Part shown: positions 23,628 to 35,912 of the stretch, piece after piece
How the letters are laid out: every line of letters starts with the position of its first letter
Position numbering within the stretch: the stretch's first letter is position 1
Source: Lycium barbarum
Lineage: Eukaryota; Streptophyta; Magnoliopsida; Solanales; Solanaceae
Assembly (NCBI RefSeq): GCF_019175385.1
Contig: NC_083346.1
Location: 57,379,821 to 57,443,820 of the forward strand
Reading direction: 5' to 3'
Length of the DNA: 64,000 bases
Position numbers and translations under genes: made by a program
Notes under the pieces: generated by a model
What the model was told of the DNA's origin: nothing
Database searches by the model: none
The model's input: the letters and a program-made list of their open reading frames with translations, nothing else

Positions 23628-24113
23628 CTTTTTTCACGACCCGACTAGGGGGCCGCGACGAGCACCCGGTGCTATCCCACCCGGATACCCCCTTGACATA
23701 CTTTCACATGACATCTAGGTGAGCCATAAATCAAATCATGCATTCTAATCATCCATCATACTAGTCCCTTTGGATGGCAACATTTCTTATATCATCATAG
23801 GCATCTATGCCGCATCAATGTACATGGGCCGACGAGGCCGACAGAATGATATACAAAATATAGGCCAACAAGGCCAAACACATATAACCACATACACATG
23901 TCTACGAGCCTCTAAGAAGGGTATAACATATCACATGAGCGGGACAGGACCCCGCTATGCCCATAAATATGTACACAAAAGAATCTATACCAAAAGCTGT
24001 GGCTCCGGATGAGATGGAGCTCCGCAATGTAGTCCCTGAATAATGAAGCTATGGATCGAGTCTATCTCCCTAGCCACCTGCGGACATGACGCAGCGTCCA
24101 CAAACAAAAGGAC

Positions 24114-24146
24114 GTCAGTACGAAGAATGTACTGAGTATGTAAAGC
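24114..24146 (-). promoter_or_regulatory. Conserved LTR inverted repeat (hairpin)
   Basis: GTCAGTAC (24114-24121) and GTACTGAG (24129-24136), then TATGTAAAGC. This copy keeps both arms intact. Confidence 0.7.
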
Positions 24147-24399
24147 ATGATCAACATCAATAAGAAAGCGTAATAGACAGCATAAACGATAACATAAGAT
24201 GGGAGATAATAATATCATTGTCATAGCACTTACTTGCTTTCCATAGACACATTCCATTTCCATCATGTATCCGTATACAAAATCTTGTTCATTCGTATCC
24301 ACACTCCTATTCATATCGTCTACACTTCATATACATTTCTTATACATAGCCTTTGCACAACATTTACATATCCTTAGCATATTCGTACTCATATTGATG

Positions 24400-24401
<2 letters not shown>

Positions 24402-24442
<41 letters not shown>
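24402..24442. repeat. TA microsatellite, long allele
   Basis: About 41 bases of alternating T and A. It is about nine bases longer than the other LTR's run. Confidence 0.9.
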
Positions 24443-24446
<4 letters not shown>

Positions 24447-25724
24447 CTTATAGCCTTTATATAGTGTACCCGACCATGAAGGATCGGTGTTTCATACATA
24501 CTTGGCCAACCAAGGCTCAAGGTTATACATACCTGGCCCTACCAAGGCTTCAGGGTTACCCGTACCTTCTGCAGAAGTGCGCGCGCGTTACGTAGTCGTA
24601 TACATACTCTATATATATTCATATACATACATTCTACCCAACATCATAAGCTCGGGGTCTTATCATAGCCCTTCATAGGCACACATACATACAATAGCCC
24701 ATAGGCATCTTAATCATCACATTATTCTCATCATTATTACTATCATTATCACTATCTTCGTTATTATCATTACATCTATCTTATAGGCCTACTCGTTATA
24801 CGAGGAACTTAGTACTATCGTAGCACATCAAGCATCGTGAGCTTATTAGCTCGGAAGGTCAATAATTTGAAGAAATCATAGACTTATAGAAGATTTAGAC
24901 ATTAGGCCAAAAAACCATGCCTTATGAAAGAAGGTTAGCCTTACATACCTTTTCGTTGAACTATTCTACACTTGCACGTACTCCTTCGATGCTCACGTCT
25001 CTACCTTCATTAAGGTCATACTATCATTAGAATCGATAACTAGCACACATAGCTAAAGCTAGAGAAAATCGGACAGCATTTCCTTTATTTACACGACATT
25101 CGTCCATATCATAATTCAACTCCCAAACGTCAATAATACATTCACCATATCATAACAATGGCCATTAATAATTCACATTATCCACATTATCTAGATTTCT
25201 CAATTCGCTCCTAATTTGCCCATATTCATGGTCATGTTACCCGACTTCGTTCATTCATGTAAAATGCCCATTTTCATGATCTTAACATCATTTATAGCAC
25301 ATTCATATCACAACACAACAACAATCATGATTCAATTAAAACTATTTCTCAAAACGTCACTATTCATCATTCATGACCCATTTTCTTATACTCACCCAAT
25401 GTCCAAGCATTTTAACTCTCAAATACCTTAAAAAACATATACATTTCATGAAGCTTACCTTAAATTATGTAGGAACAAGCCTTGGTTGATAATACTTCAC
25501 TTGAGCAAAAACCCTAGTTTATCTCCAAGAGATTTCTTGACTTGAATGGTCCTTAATGGGTTTGCTTACACTTGATTCACTTGTTTTATGTTGTTGATCA
25601 CAAAATATCCTTGAAAACTTGTGGAACATATGTAGAGAGATGTTTTAGAGAGAAGGGGTGTGAAGTTGAAGTGAAATGAAATAACACTTGGCCCCTTCAT
25701 TTATTGATCTAAATCTGTCCCGAC

Positions 25725-25884
25725 CAAATATATGGACCAACATACGGTCCGTATAAATTGTACGGGCCGTATGTTTGGTCGTGAATTTGGTCCAGAAACT
25801 TTTTCCTTGCTGGGCTGGTTATAAGGTCCCAAACATACGGACCGTATAAATTATACGGCCAGTATGTTTGGCCGTATAACTCCC
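25725..25884. repeat. ATACGGACCGTAT-type palindrome array
   Basis: Same array as 17895-18066, with point changes such as ATATGGACC near 25731 and TTATAAGG near 25820. Confidence 0.8.
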
Positions 25885-26228
25885 AGGGGTTCCGAAGTTC
25901 GTTTTGTCGATTCGTTTAATCTCCAATCCTTGTGGAACCTTCTTAACACTTGTTCAACACTCCAATACCAATCTAAGGGATGTCATCACTCTTCCCCCAA
26001 GACATGCTTAAAGCCTCGCTAACCCGTTACTTGTATTTCCTTTCCAATACTTATCAAATACTTTGCCTTCTCTTGGCAATCCTCTTCCCCCATCTCTAAC
26101 ATCTTTGAAATCTTATCTAGAGTTCGTCGAGCATCATTTCTTACTCATGAACATATCGTATACTCGTACTCATCACTAGTCCATTCATTTATGCATTCAC
26201 GAAAGATATTTCGAGGTGTAACACTTTC

Positions 26229-26781
26229 ATGTTAGTTTTATGCCTTACATACTCTGTACTTTTTCCATACTGACGTCCCTTTCCTGGGGTCGCTGCATTT
26301 CATGCCCCGAGGTTTAGGTAGACAGGTTGACGATCCGCCCCTGTAGGCTGTTGTTCAGCTGATATTGGAGTACTTCTCTTGTTCCGAAGTGGCAGTCTAG
26401 TCTTGGTACGATACTCTTTTGATATGCATATGGGTATGGCAGGGCCCTGTCCCGACCTTGTTACATCATACACTCTAGTAGAGCCTTGTAGACAGTCATG
26501 GCATAGTTAGACTTTGTATGGCCCCTTCAGCCTATATTTTTGCTGTATAGTATTTCACGATGGCCTTGTTGACTTGCACAGTTTTTTTTCCAGTGTAGTT
26601 GTATAGTATATCTTCTTGGGCTCATCCCTTTTCAACATATTTCTCATATGATTTAGCCGATTATCATCTGGTGACCCCAAGGTCCCCTCTTGTTTATGAT
26701 CATGATAGGAAAGAATGTTTAGCGCTGCTCGATGGGTAGGGCCCGGGTGCCCGTCATGGCCCTCCAATTTGGGTCGTGACA
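26229..26781 (+). repeat. 5' LTR of the plus-strand gypsy element, second part
   Basis: Continues the LTR cut at 15823 and ends GGGTCGTGACA at 26781, before the primer site. It contains the decayed hairpin at 26243-26280, where the arms read CTCTGTAC and CATACTGAC. It aligns with 35869-36413. Confidence 0.9.
26243..26280 (+). promoter_or_regulatory. Conserved LTR inverted repeat, decayed copy
   Basis: CCTTACATACTCTGTAC followed by CATACTGACGTCCC. Both arms carry substitutions compared with the intact copies. The minus-strand element inserted about 20 bases upstream. Confidence 0.6.
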
Positions 26782-26785
26782 AAAT

Positions 26786-26798
26786 TGGTATCAGAGCA
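26786..26798 (+). other. Primer-binding site, tRNA-iMet type
   Basis: TGGTATCAGAGCA lies four bases after the 5' LTR end, confirming plus orientation of the element. Confidence 0.93.
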
Positions 26799-26984
26799 GT
26801 TGCATCCTAGGGTTGTCTACAAGTCGTGTCTAGCAGAGTTTTGTTTATGGTGTGTTGTGCACCATACTTATAAACAGGAGGCTGCAGGGCACTTAGAAAT
26901 ATTGTCCTTCTTTCATATCTTAAATCATGCGATTGAGCCGTACTGAAAGAATTTCTTTTCCAATAGTGTACCGTGATTTCAGCG

Positions 26985-28240
26985 ATGCATGTGACGAGAA
27001 GAGCTTCAGCCAGCCAGAGAGGCAAGGATGCGACAGATGAGGGCACCAGTCGAGTGCCACCAGTAGATACATGCCAAGGTGAGTCCCGAAGTGAGGCCCC
27101 ATCTCAATCTTCTTAGAGCCCTTCCGTTCCAGCAGATCCCCGAGGGACTGCAGCTACAGTACCTTCAGTTTCTCTACATGACGCATCAGGCTAGGAGATG
27201 CAAGATTCTATTCTGTTATTGACTCAATTAGTGGCTGTTCAGGCCCAGCGTCAGGGTACTGGTTATGGTGAAAGGGCTATTAGTGCCAGAGTTCGAGACT
27301 TTATCAATTTAGACCCTCCAGAATTCTTTGGATCGAAACCAGATGAGGACCACAAAATTTTATAGATCGGATGCTGAGGAAATTATGGGTAATGCGTGCT
27401 TCAGACACTGAGTCAGTAGAATTGGCTTCGTACCGGTTGTGAGATGTTGTTGTTCAGTGGTATGAGACCTGGGTGTCGTTTAGAAGGGCTAATGTACCCC
27501 AGAAGTATGGCAGGAGTTCACAGAGGCTTTTCTTCGACACTATTTGCTATCAGAGGCCCGGCGGATTGATTAGATCAGTTTCTGAATCTATGCTAAGGGA
27601 ATATAAGTGTTCGGGAGTACAATTATCTTTTTAATTCACTAGACAGGTATGCTCCAACGATTGTAGCTGAGATGGAGGATCGGGTACACCGATTTGTGAG
27701 TGGACTTAGGCCACATTTTATTAATGATTGTATGACGGCCGCACTTCAGGGGGTATAGATATCTCTCGTATTCAGGCATACGCTTAGGAATTAGAGGAGA
27801 GGAAGTAGCAGCAGCGGGTTGATCGAGAGCGTGATAGGGGTTAGAGCAAAAGAGCTAGATCTTATGGGTCTTTTGGTGAGTATTGGGGTGGTCATAGACG
27901 GCAATTCTCTAGGTGTTCATCCTATTCAGCGGCTAGTAAGCCTTCACAGTTTCCAGGACCGAGGTTTGATAAACCCACTTATTTTGAGCCGAGCTAGAGT
28001 TCCAGGGCTTCCAGTTCCCAGTTAAAAGGTGGTTATAGCCAGATGAGGCCATCTCTACCACAATGTGCTCAGTATGGTAAGCTTCACGGCGGAGAGTTCC
28101 ATTTAGGTTTGGATGTGTGTTATATCTGTGGCCAGCCAGGCCACTTTATGCGAGATTGTCCATCGAGAAGTGGTAGAGGTGTAGTTCAGTCGAAAGGATC
28201 TGTAGTTGGTTCTTCGTCATCGGTACGCCCTCCTGGGTAA
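26985..28240 (+). pseudogene. Gag of the plus-strand gypsy element
   Basis: The likely start is ATG at 26985 (MHVTRRASASQRGKDA), about 190 bases after the primer site. The same gag blocks as in the minus-strand element appear in broken frames: LDPPEFFGSKPDED (about 27310), ELASYRL (27420) and the zinc knuckle CYICGQPGHFMRDCPS (about 28118-28165). Many stops and indels interrupt them, for example the stop after QSS at about 27114 and a lost base near 27350. No intact product is possible. Family identification rests on order and on the zinc knuckle. Confidence 0.8.
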
Positions 28241-29324
28241 GGTTCTCAGACACCAGCCGGTCGTGGTAGAGGTAGAGGTGGAGCGTCTAGTTCGAGCGGT
28301 CCTTAAAACCGCATTTATGCATTGGGTTGTCGACAGGATCTTGAGTTATCACCTGATGTTGTCACATGTACACTATTAGTCTACTCTCATGATGTATATG
28401 CATTGATAGATCTAGGCTCTATGTTTTCATATGTTATTCCTTTTATTTCTAATAAGTTTGGGGTAGAACCTGAGTCTATTAGACCTTTTGAGGTGTCTAC
28501 ACCTATTGGTGGTCCCGTGATAGCTATATGAGTATACAGAGGTTGCGTGGTTATAGTCTGTAATCGTCATACCATAGCTGATTTGATTGAGATAGATATG
28601 GTGGACTTCGATGTTATTATGAGAATGGACTGGGTGGCCTCTTGTTATACTAATGTTGATTGCAGAACAAAGATGGTTCGATTTTAGTTTCCAGGAGAGC
28701 CAATGCTGGAATGGAAAGGTAATACAGCTTCGCCAAGAGGTAGGTTTATTTCCTATCTTAAGGCAAAGAAGATGATCGCAAAAGGTTGTATTTATCATAT
28801 AGTTCGAGTTCAGAATGCAGAAGTAGAGTCACCGGCTCTTCAGTCTATTCCAGTGGTTAATGAGGTTCCAGACGAGCTTCCGGGTCTTCCGCTAGAGCGG
28901 GAGATTTATTTTTCTATCGATGTTTTACCAGATACTCAACTGATATCTATTCCTCCTTATAGGATGGCACTTGCTGAGTTGAGGAAGGTGAAGGAGTAGT
29001 TGAAGGACTTGCTCGAGAAAGTCTTTATCAGGCTTAGTACCTCACCGTGGGGAGTGCCTGTGTTGTTTGTAAGAAAGAAAGATGGCTCGTTACGGATGTG
29101 TATTGACTACATGTAACTGAATAAGGTGACGATAAAGAATAAGTATCCGCTCCTAAGGATTGATGATTTATTTAACCAGTTGTAGGGTGCCAGATGTTTC
29201 TCGAAGATAGATCTGAGGTCAGGTTACCATCAAGTTAGGGTCAAAGAAAAAGACATTCCGAAGACAGCTTTCAGGATCGGATATGGTCACTTTGAGTTTC
29301 GCGTGATGTCATTCTGCTTGACTA
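28241..29324 (+). pseudogene. Protease and RT N-terminus of the plus-strand gypsy pol
   Basis: The protease region reads VYALIDLGSMFSY at about 28395, with D-L-G-S where the sister element has D-P-G-S. It continues to a VIMRMDWVASC block near 28615. Stops lie at 28529-28531 (TGA), near 28685 (TAG for Gln) and near 28999 (TAG). RT begins with PPYRMALAEL (about 28950), [22 protein letters not shown] (about 29050-29110) and SGYHQVRV (about 29220). A one-base shift near 29325 moves the frame into the next segment. Confidence 0.8.
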
Positions 29325-30317
29325 ATGCCACAAGCAGTATTTATGGATTTGATTAACTGTGTATTTAGACCTTTCTTGGATCAGTTCGTGATTGTATTCA
29401 TCGATAATATTTTAGTCTACTCCCGATCAGAGGCAAAACATACAGAACATTTGCGTACGGTACTCAGAGTCCTTCAGGATCGGAAGTTGTATGTAAATTT
29501 CTCTAAATATGAGTTCTGGTTGAACTTTGTGACTTTCTTGGAACACATTATTTCAGAAGAGGGCATCAGGGTTGATACGCAGAAGATAGAATCCGTGAAG
29601 AATTGGCCTACACCCACGACACCGACAGAGGTTCGTAGTTTTTTGGGTTTGGCCGGTTATTACAGGAGATTTTTAGAAGATTTCTCTTCCCTTTCCGCAC
29701 CACTGACAAAGATGACTCAGAAGGCAGCTAAGTTCCAGTGCACTGACGCTTGTGAGTGGAATTTTCAGGAGTTGAAGAACAGACTGACTTTAGCGCCAGT
29801 TCTGACACTTCCAGTGGGATCAGAGGGCTATGTTATTTATTGTGATGCTTTAGGCATTGGATTGGGTTGTGTGTTGATGCAGTACGGTAAAGTTATTGCT
29901 TATGCTTCGAGGCAGTTGAGGAAGCACGAGAAGAATTACCTGACCCATGATTTAGATTTAGCTGCAGTGATCCATGCTCTAAAGATATGGAGGCATTACT
30001 TATGTGGTGTTCATGGTTATATATATACAGATCATAAAAGCATTCAGTATATCTTCAAGCAGAAGGAGTTGAATTTGCGTCAGAGGCGGTGGTTAGAGCT
30101 GTTGAAATATTATGATGTTGAAATTTTGTATCATCCAGGGAAGGCAAGTGCAGTGGCCGATGCCCTTAGCCGCAGATCCATGGGTAGCCTATCTTATTTG
30201 CGACCAAAGAAATGGGAGTTAGCTCATGAGCTTCACCAATTAGCTAGCCTAGGAGTTCAATCATTGGACTCAGGTGATGCAGGAGTTACTATTCAGGATT
30301 CAGCAATCTCATCGTGA
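29325..30317 (+). pseudogene. RT C-terminus and RNase H, with mutated RT active site
   Basis: An open stretch of 330 codons. The RT active site reads FIDNILVYS: the second catalytic Asp of F-I-D-D-I is Asn, consistent with a G-to-A change, so polymerase activity should be lost. The [11 protein letters not shown] block follows. RNase H has [19 protein letters not shown] (E of the usual DLELAA is D), [10 protein letters not shown] and [15 protein letters not shown]. The RNase H Glu is therefore also replaced. The stretch ends at a TGA at 30315-30317, probably from a CGA codon. Confidence 0.88.
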
Positions 30318-31150
30318 ATAGCTGAAGTTAAAGAGTGCCAGTAATATCCCATGCTAGTCCTTTATAAAGATACAACTCCTCAGAAGGAGAAGTCGCCATT
30401 TATGATTACTGGAGACGGAGTGCTCAGATATCGAGACAGATTATGCGTTCTAGATGTTGCAGGGTTATGTCGACAGATTATGGGAGAAGCTCATCATTCT
30501 CGTTACTCTATTCATCCAGGGACAACGATAATGTACCATGATATCAGGGAAGTTTACTGGTGGGATGAGATGAAGAAAGATATAGCTGAGTTTGTACCTC
30601 AGTGCCCTAATTGTCAGTAGGTTAAGGTTAAGCACCAAAATCCCAGTGGGTTGCTACAGAGTTTAGAGATTGTGACTTGGAAATGGGAGGCGATCAATAT
30701 GGATTTTATTACAGGCTTACCCCGTTCTCAGCGTAAGTTTGATTCGATATGGGTGATTGTTAAAAGGCTTACAAAGTCAGCACATTTTCTACCTGTCAGG
30801 ACTACTTATGTCGCCGAGGATTATGCGAAGTTATATATTAAGGAGATAGTATGACTTCATGGTGTTCCAGTATCTATTATTTCAAACAGAGGTGCACAGT
30901 TTACAACTAGCTTTTGGAGATCTTTCCAGAAAGGATTGGGAACACATGTGAGTCTTAGCACAACATTCCATCCCTAGACAGACGGACAAGCAAAGGGTAC
31001 TATTTAGACGCTTGAGGATATGTTACAGACTTGTGTGATAGACTTCGTAGGTAGCTGGGATGATCATTTGCCGCTTATCGAATTTGCGTATAGTAATAGT
31101 TACCACTCCAGCATTCAGATGGCTTCGTATGAAGCCTTATATGGATGGAA
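30318..31150 (+). pseudogene. Integrase of the plus-strand gypsy element, catalytic residues lost
   Basis: The HHCC finger is present (HHSRYSIHPGTTIMYHDI to CPQCPNCQ-like, 30490-30618), followed by a TAG where Gln is expected. The core has D in MDFITGLPRSQ (about 30705). The second position reads SNRGAQF (about 30885), with Asn for Asp, and the third reads GQAKGTI (about 30990), with Lys for the catalytic Glu. Stops include TGA at about 30852 and TAG at about 30976. Both replaced residues fit G-to-A transitions. No activity is possible. Confidence 0.85.
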
Positions 31151-31770
31151 ATGCAGATCACCTATCGGATGGTTTGAGGTTGGGAAATCTAAGCTAATAG
31201 GACCAGATTTGATCCAGCAGGCAGTTGATAAGGTTAAGCTTATTCAGGAAAGGCTATTGACCGCTCAGAGTCTCCAGAAGTCTTATGTAGATAATCGACG
31301 ACTATATTTGGAGTTTCAGGTAGACGACTGGGTATTCCTGAAGGTATTGCCAATGAAAGGTGTTATGAGATTTGGTAAGAAGGGAAAGCTTAGCCTTAGA
31401 TACATTGGTCCTTATAGGATTGTGCGCCGAGTAGGCCAAGTGGTGTATGAGTTAGCCCTACCATTTTGGAGTCTGCACATTCGGTCTTCCACGTGTGTAT
31501 GCATCGTAAGTGTATTGGAGATCCTTCTGGGGTTGTACCTGTTGATGATGTGCAAATTATAGAGCAGCTATCTTACGAGAAAGTCCCTATTGCCATCTTA
31601 GATCGATAGGTTAGTAGGTTGTGAAGCAAGAACGTGGCATCAGTAAAAGTACTTTGGAGATACAAGAATGTTGAAGAGATGATTTGGGAAGCCGAGAAAG
31701 ATATAAAGTCTAGATATCCTCATTTGTTTCCGGCTCCAAAGCAGATGCAGACTACAACATCATTGTCTTC
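31151..31770 (+). pseudogene. Integrase C-terminus with GPY/F module and chromodomain
   Basis: RYIGPYRIVRRVG at about 31400 is the GPY/F module. The frame is lost after 31562. A chromodomain-like segment, VASVKVLWRYKNVEEMIWEA and then SRYPHLF, lies at 31634-31730. It matches the minus-strand element's chromodomain. Sequence from here to the polypurine tract at 31965 is untranslated. Confidence 0.82.
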
Positions 31771-31964
31771 AGGTATGTATTATTTATTAGCTACTCTTCT
31801 TGGTCATGTGAGACCATTGTTGTTATTGATTGTTGTGGCCATATGTGGCATTATACGGTTTGGTTTGCTGTGTGGCAGGTTGGTAGTGGTACATTTACAG
31901 AGGAGACTCTACCGAAATTTTTATAGGATTTCTGAGAGTTTAATATTCGAGGATGAATGTTTCT

Positions 31965-31977
31965 AAAGGGGGAAGGA
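31965..31977 (+). other. Polypurine tract of the plus-strand gypsy element
   Basis: AAAGGGGGAAGGA directly precedes the 3' LTR start TGTTACACC at 31978. Confidence 0.88.
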
Positions 31978-33574
31978 TGTTACACCTTGTAGTTTTATAC
32001 GATCAGATTTGTCGTATATTAGTTGCCCTAGTCTTGGACACCGAGGCTATCTCTAAGGTTATACGAGGGTGGACACGCCTATCTTATGTTGATAAGGGTT
32101 TAAGTTCATGTTTGGTAAGTTATGGAAGGATTAGAGAATAAGTGAATCGAAGAGAATGCGGTTCGACAAGTTTCGTTCTTAAATTATTTTATACGGACCG
32201 TATTTCTTACACCTCTCGTGTTCATCGTAGGAGAACCTATGGTTTCCTACTCGGGTATGCCTTTGGAATATAGACCCGAGCTAGAGTTTTGGAGGTAGAA
32301 AGTGTCTTACCCCGTGTACAAAGGTAGCAACAGGTATTCCTGGCAATTTACAGGATTAGAAGTTAAACGAATCGAATCGACGCGATCTGAACTGAACCGG
32401 AGAAGTCTGCAGACACCAGTCATCGTCGATGGGGCTATCGACATGTCGACGGGCCGTCGTTAATGTGGTGTCGATGGGCTTCTGCAGCCCTGAATCTGCA
32501 GGCGCAGGTCGAACTGCACCGCTGTAACTTTTTAACTTCTAAGTATAAATATACGATCCACGACTTTATTTCTCATTTTCCTCCATTCCAAATCAGAGAA
32601 ACCCTAGTGTTTCCTCTCCTAACATTTTCCATCATTATTAGTGGAGATTTGGTAAGATCCCAGCCCCGTGAACCCGTGTTTGTCAAGAAGAAGGTTGTTT
32701 CTAGGATTTCTTCAAGTTGGAAAGCTTAGGAAGCTGGAGTTGAAGTTGATCCTTGAAATTTTGAGGCCCCTCAAGGTATGTAAATGATTTCTACCCTTGT
32801 AGTTGAGTTAATTATCAAGGATTTTAGTGGTTTTAAGTGGAAAGAGGGTATTTGTGGAAGTGGTAAGTTGATAAAGGTTAAGATAGTGATTTGGGGCCAT
32901 TTTAAGAGATGATTGGGAATGAATTTGAGTATATTTTTATATATAAGTGTTGTTATTGTGGTAGTGGTTGATGTTGGATTGAATGGGAAGTTGAAGGGTT
33001 GTTAAGCTTATAAGGGAAATGTTGCCCATAATTTGTTAAGTTCTATTCATATTTAAAATGATTAGTAAGCTAGGTAAATAGTCTAATTAAGGCCTACATT
33101 ATCTTGATTGTAGATTAACGAGCTCGAGGATTAGAAGTTGGACGATTGGATATAGTTCGAGGTATGTTAAGACTATCCCTTCTTTCATTTGGCATGATTC
33201 TATAATATGAACCAACAAGCAAGCAAACGAGCTTTCATATTACTCTACTCTTAGAAGCATTAGGAGTACTTCAGTCTTTGATGCCCCTATAACCCGATTA
33301 TGATTGTTCCTTCTATTCATGGGTCCAGTTTCATGTACACAGTTATTCATGCATTATATTCATTTACATATATTCATATGCATATTGACCCGTGACTAGA
33401 AGGCGTTATATACGCGTATATTATATGGGGTATGAGGGAAAAGCGGGAAGGCATTATATACGCATTACCACCTGATCAGTTGGTGCACAGTGATGACGAT
33501 ATTGATGATGGCCGCAGAGAGGCCAATAGGATATGAGATATGGATCGGGCTGAATGTTCCTCAGCAGTATGACC

Positions 33575-33578
<4 letters not shown>

Positions 33579-33621
<43 letters not shown>
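33579..33621. repeat. TA microsatellite
   Basis: About 43 bases of alternating T and A inside the solo LTR, at the position where related LTRs also carry TA runs. Confidence 0.9.
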
Positions 33622-33624
<3 letters not shown>

Positions 33625-33800
33625 TGAGCATGATTACCATTGAGAGTATGCATACGATGCGCCCACATAGGCATTGTCAGTTATACAGATTTGTGCAGAT
33701 GCATGCAGATACTAGTTCATAAAGATTAATGCAGACAGTCATTTCAGCTTATGAGTCTCGGATTTCATTAATGACTCTTACTTATATATTGCTCTTATGC

Positions 33801-33832
33801 TTTACATACTCAGTACATTATCCGTACTGACT
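33801..33832 (+). promoter_or_regulatory. Conserved LTR inverted repeat (hairpin)
   Basis: CTCAGTAC and GTACTGAC separated by 7 bases, preceded by TTTACATA. Confidence 0.7.
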
Positions 33833-35877
33833 CCCTGTTGCTCGGGGGGCTGCGTTCATGCCCGCAGGTACAGGTAGACAGGCAGGTGGTCCAGCTTAGT
33901 AGGACTTTTATCCAGCAGTGATCAGTGCACTCCATTTGACCCGGAGTTGCAGTCTATTTTGATATGCCATTCTTTTAAGATGTATATAGATGGGTATAAC
34001 GGGGCCCTGTCCCGTCCTTCTATAGCTTTTATTCCAGTAGAGGTCTGTAGACAGTTGTATGTATTAGTCAAATGATGTAGCCTTGTCGGCTTTATTCTTT
34101 TATGTACAGTATATGTAGCAGCCTGGCTGGCTTGCACTGTTCTTTCAGCATGTCTATGTATATATAGAGATTGTTCAGAGTTCATGATGTCGCCTATTTA
34201 TGAGATCAGTTTAAGTCATTTTATGGGCCCTTGACGTTCAGAAAGGTTCAGATATGAGTAGAGGGGTGTTTGATCGTTAGAGGTCAGACACTCGTCACGA
34301 CTCATCGGTTTGGGTCGTGTCAGTATTGTTGGATACGAACCGTATCTTGAGATACTGACCGTATTTAAGGATGTTAAAATTTAATAGAGAAGGCGGATTT
34401 TGGGGTTGAGAAATACAGACCATTATACGGTCGGTGTAAAATTATATGACCAGTATATACGGACTGTATCTCCATGGTGGTGGATTTTGCAGTTTTTATA
34501 TATTACGACCTCCCCTCATTCTTAAGTCATTTTAACTCAACCCCAAGTTCATATAAGCTCTAGAAACCTCTCCCATCATATTTAATCACTCCCCCAAGCA
34601 AAAATCAAAGATCAAAGTGAGAATCAAGTGCCTAGGGTTTTCAAAGTATTGTTGAAGCTTGTTTCTTCTCCTTGTAGAAGCTTGGGGGATAATTCAAGGT
34701 GAAGTAATCTTGGAATTGAAGTGTTCTTGAGTTCTTGAGGTAAGATTTCATCTTATTTCCATGTTTATGAGTTTATGTGATAGTTATACTAGGGTTTGAG
34801 AGAAAGAAATTGGAGGAAAGGTTCAAACATGAACTTGATGTTATTTTGAGTTGTAATCTAATTTGAGCAATGATTGATTGTGTTTTGAGCAAAAGTCTTG
34901 TTATGGGGATAATAGTTAATGTTGAGAATGTGTTGAGGTTGTTATACTTGGTGTATTTGGAAGAAGGAAGTGTTATATACAAGCGTATATCGGGCTGCTC
35001 AATTGTATATCTTTAAATGTTATGGATATGAATTTAAAGAAGATCATATGAGGTTGTTAAGTTGATTATTAGTTGTCGGCTTCGTGGTGATGATTAAAAA
35101 ATAGGGGAATGCTACCGTTTCACTTTAGAATTGAGTTATCATTTATATACGTGATATACTAACAGTGCCATCTAAGTTGTATATGTATTCCTTTGTTATA
35201 AGATTGGTGATCTAGTTATAGTAAGCTTGTTGTTTAATTACTTGGACGATTTGAGGTATGTTAAGGCTAACTTTCCTTCTTTTTGGCATGATCCTGATGA
35301 ACGAAACGTAAACGTAACGCTAATCCATAATGAATTCAATTCTTAGTAGCTAGGGATGTTCCATGTTGATTCATGTTCTAGAATGTTATTCTCAGTAAAT
35401 TCTTCTTCAGATTCAGTATGATTCATAGAGTCACTTATTGATGAAAATGCTATCTCATAACGATGTACGAAGGTGTAATGACTTTCTGTCACTCCGACAG
35501 ATTCAGGATGTACTATTATCATATTCTTGCATTGCATTTCATTATATATATATATATATATATATATATGACCCCTTAGGTGTTATATACGCATATATTA
35601 TGTATCATATATATGTATGGGGTATGGGGAAGATGACAGTGTTATATACGCACTACCACCTGATCAGCTGGTCACATGATGATGATGATGATGCCCACAG
35701 AGGCCGATATGATACGATGGGATGCCCATAGAGGCTTGACAGGTGTTATATAGGCATATATATATGACCCTTATGCATGCATGCATAGTATTTATGTACA
35801 TCATTGGCCCACAGAGGCAGTTTAGACATACAGGTTGCATTCATTTCATCCTATATTCTCTTATGTCTCTTTCATGC

Positions 35878-35912
35878 CTTACATACTCAGTACTTTGTCC
35901 GTACTGACATCC
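35878..35912 (+). promoter_or_regulatory. Conserved LTR inverted repeat (hairpin)
   Basis: CTTACATACTCAGTAC then GTACTGACATCCC. It is intact here, whereas the partner copy in the 5' LTR (26243-26280) has decayed. Confidence 0.7.

Larger units (their letters stand above)
15824..26223 (-). mobile_element. Complete Ty3/gypsy chromovirus (Tekay/Del-like), minus strand
   Basis: A 10400-bp element flanked by CTTTC at 15819-15823 and 26224-26228. On the minus strand the order is 5' LTR (26223 to about 23632), tRNA-iMet primer site (23627-23615), gag-pol (from 23420 to about 18500), polypurine tract (18420-18406) and 3' LTR (18405-15824). The two LTRs differ by only a few percent by eye, mostly transitions, so this is the younger of the two gypsy copies. 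Gag-pol has several stops, at least one frameshift and a mutated RT active site. Confidence 0.95.
23632..26223 (-). repeat. 5' LTR of the minus-strand gypsy element
   Basis: About 2592 bp, from TGTTACACC (complement, at 26223) to the primer-site side. The inner terminus reads TTTCACG where the sister LTR has TGTAACG, so the CA end has mutated. Inside are the hairpin (24114-24146), a TA microsatellite (24402-24442) and the palindrome array (25725-25884). Confidence 0.93.
32205..34322 (+). mobile_element. Solo LTR inside the 3' LTR
   Basis: A 2118-bp LTR flanked by GTATT at 32200-32204 and 34323-34327. It starts TCTTACACC, a mutated TGTTACACC, and ends GGGTCGTGTCA. A palindrome-rich segment with GTCGAC, TCGATGGGC and GGGCCGTCG lies at 32425-32500, and a TATA-like TATAAATA at about 32545. 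The CTCTTATGCTTTACATACTCAG block near 33795 places it in plus orientation. Confidence 0.93.

Noticed and set aside
26786..26798. tRNA gene fragments at the TGGTATCAGAGCA sites
   Set aside because: Only 13 bases match tRNA-iMet and each lies beside an LTR end, so they are primer-binding sites.
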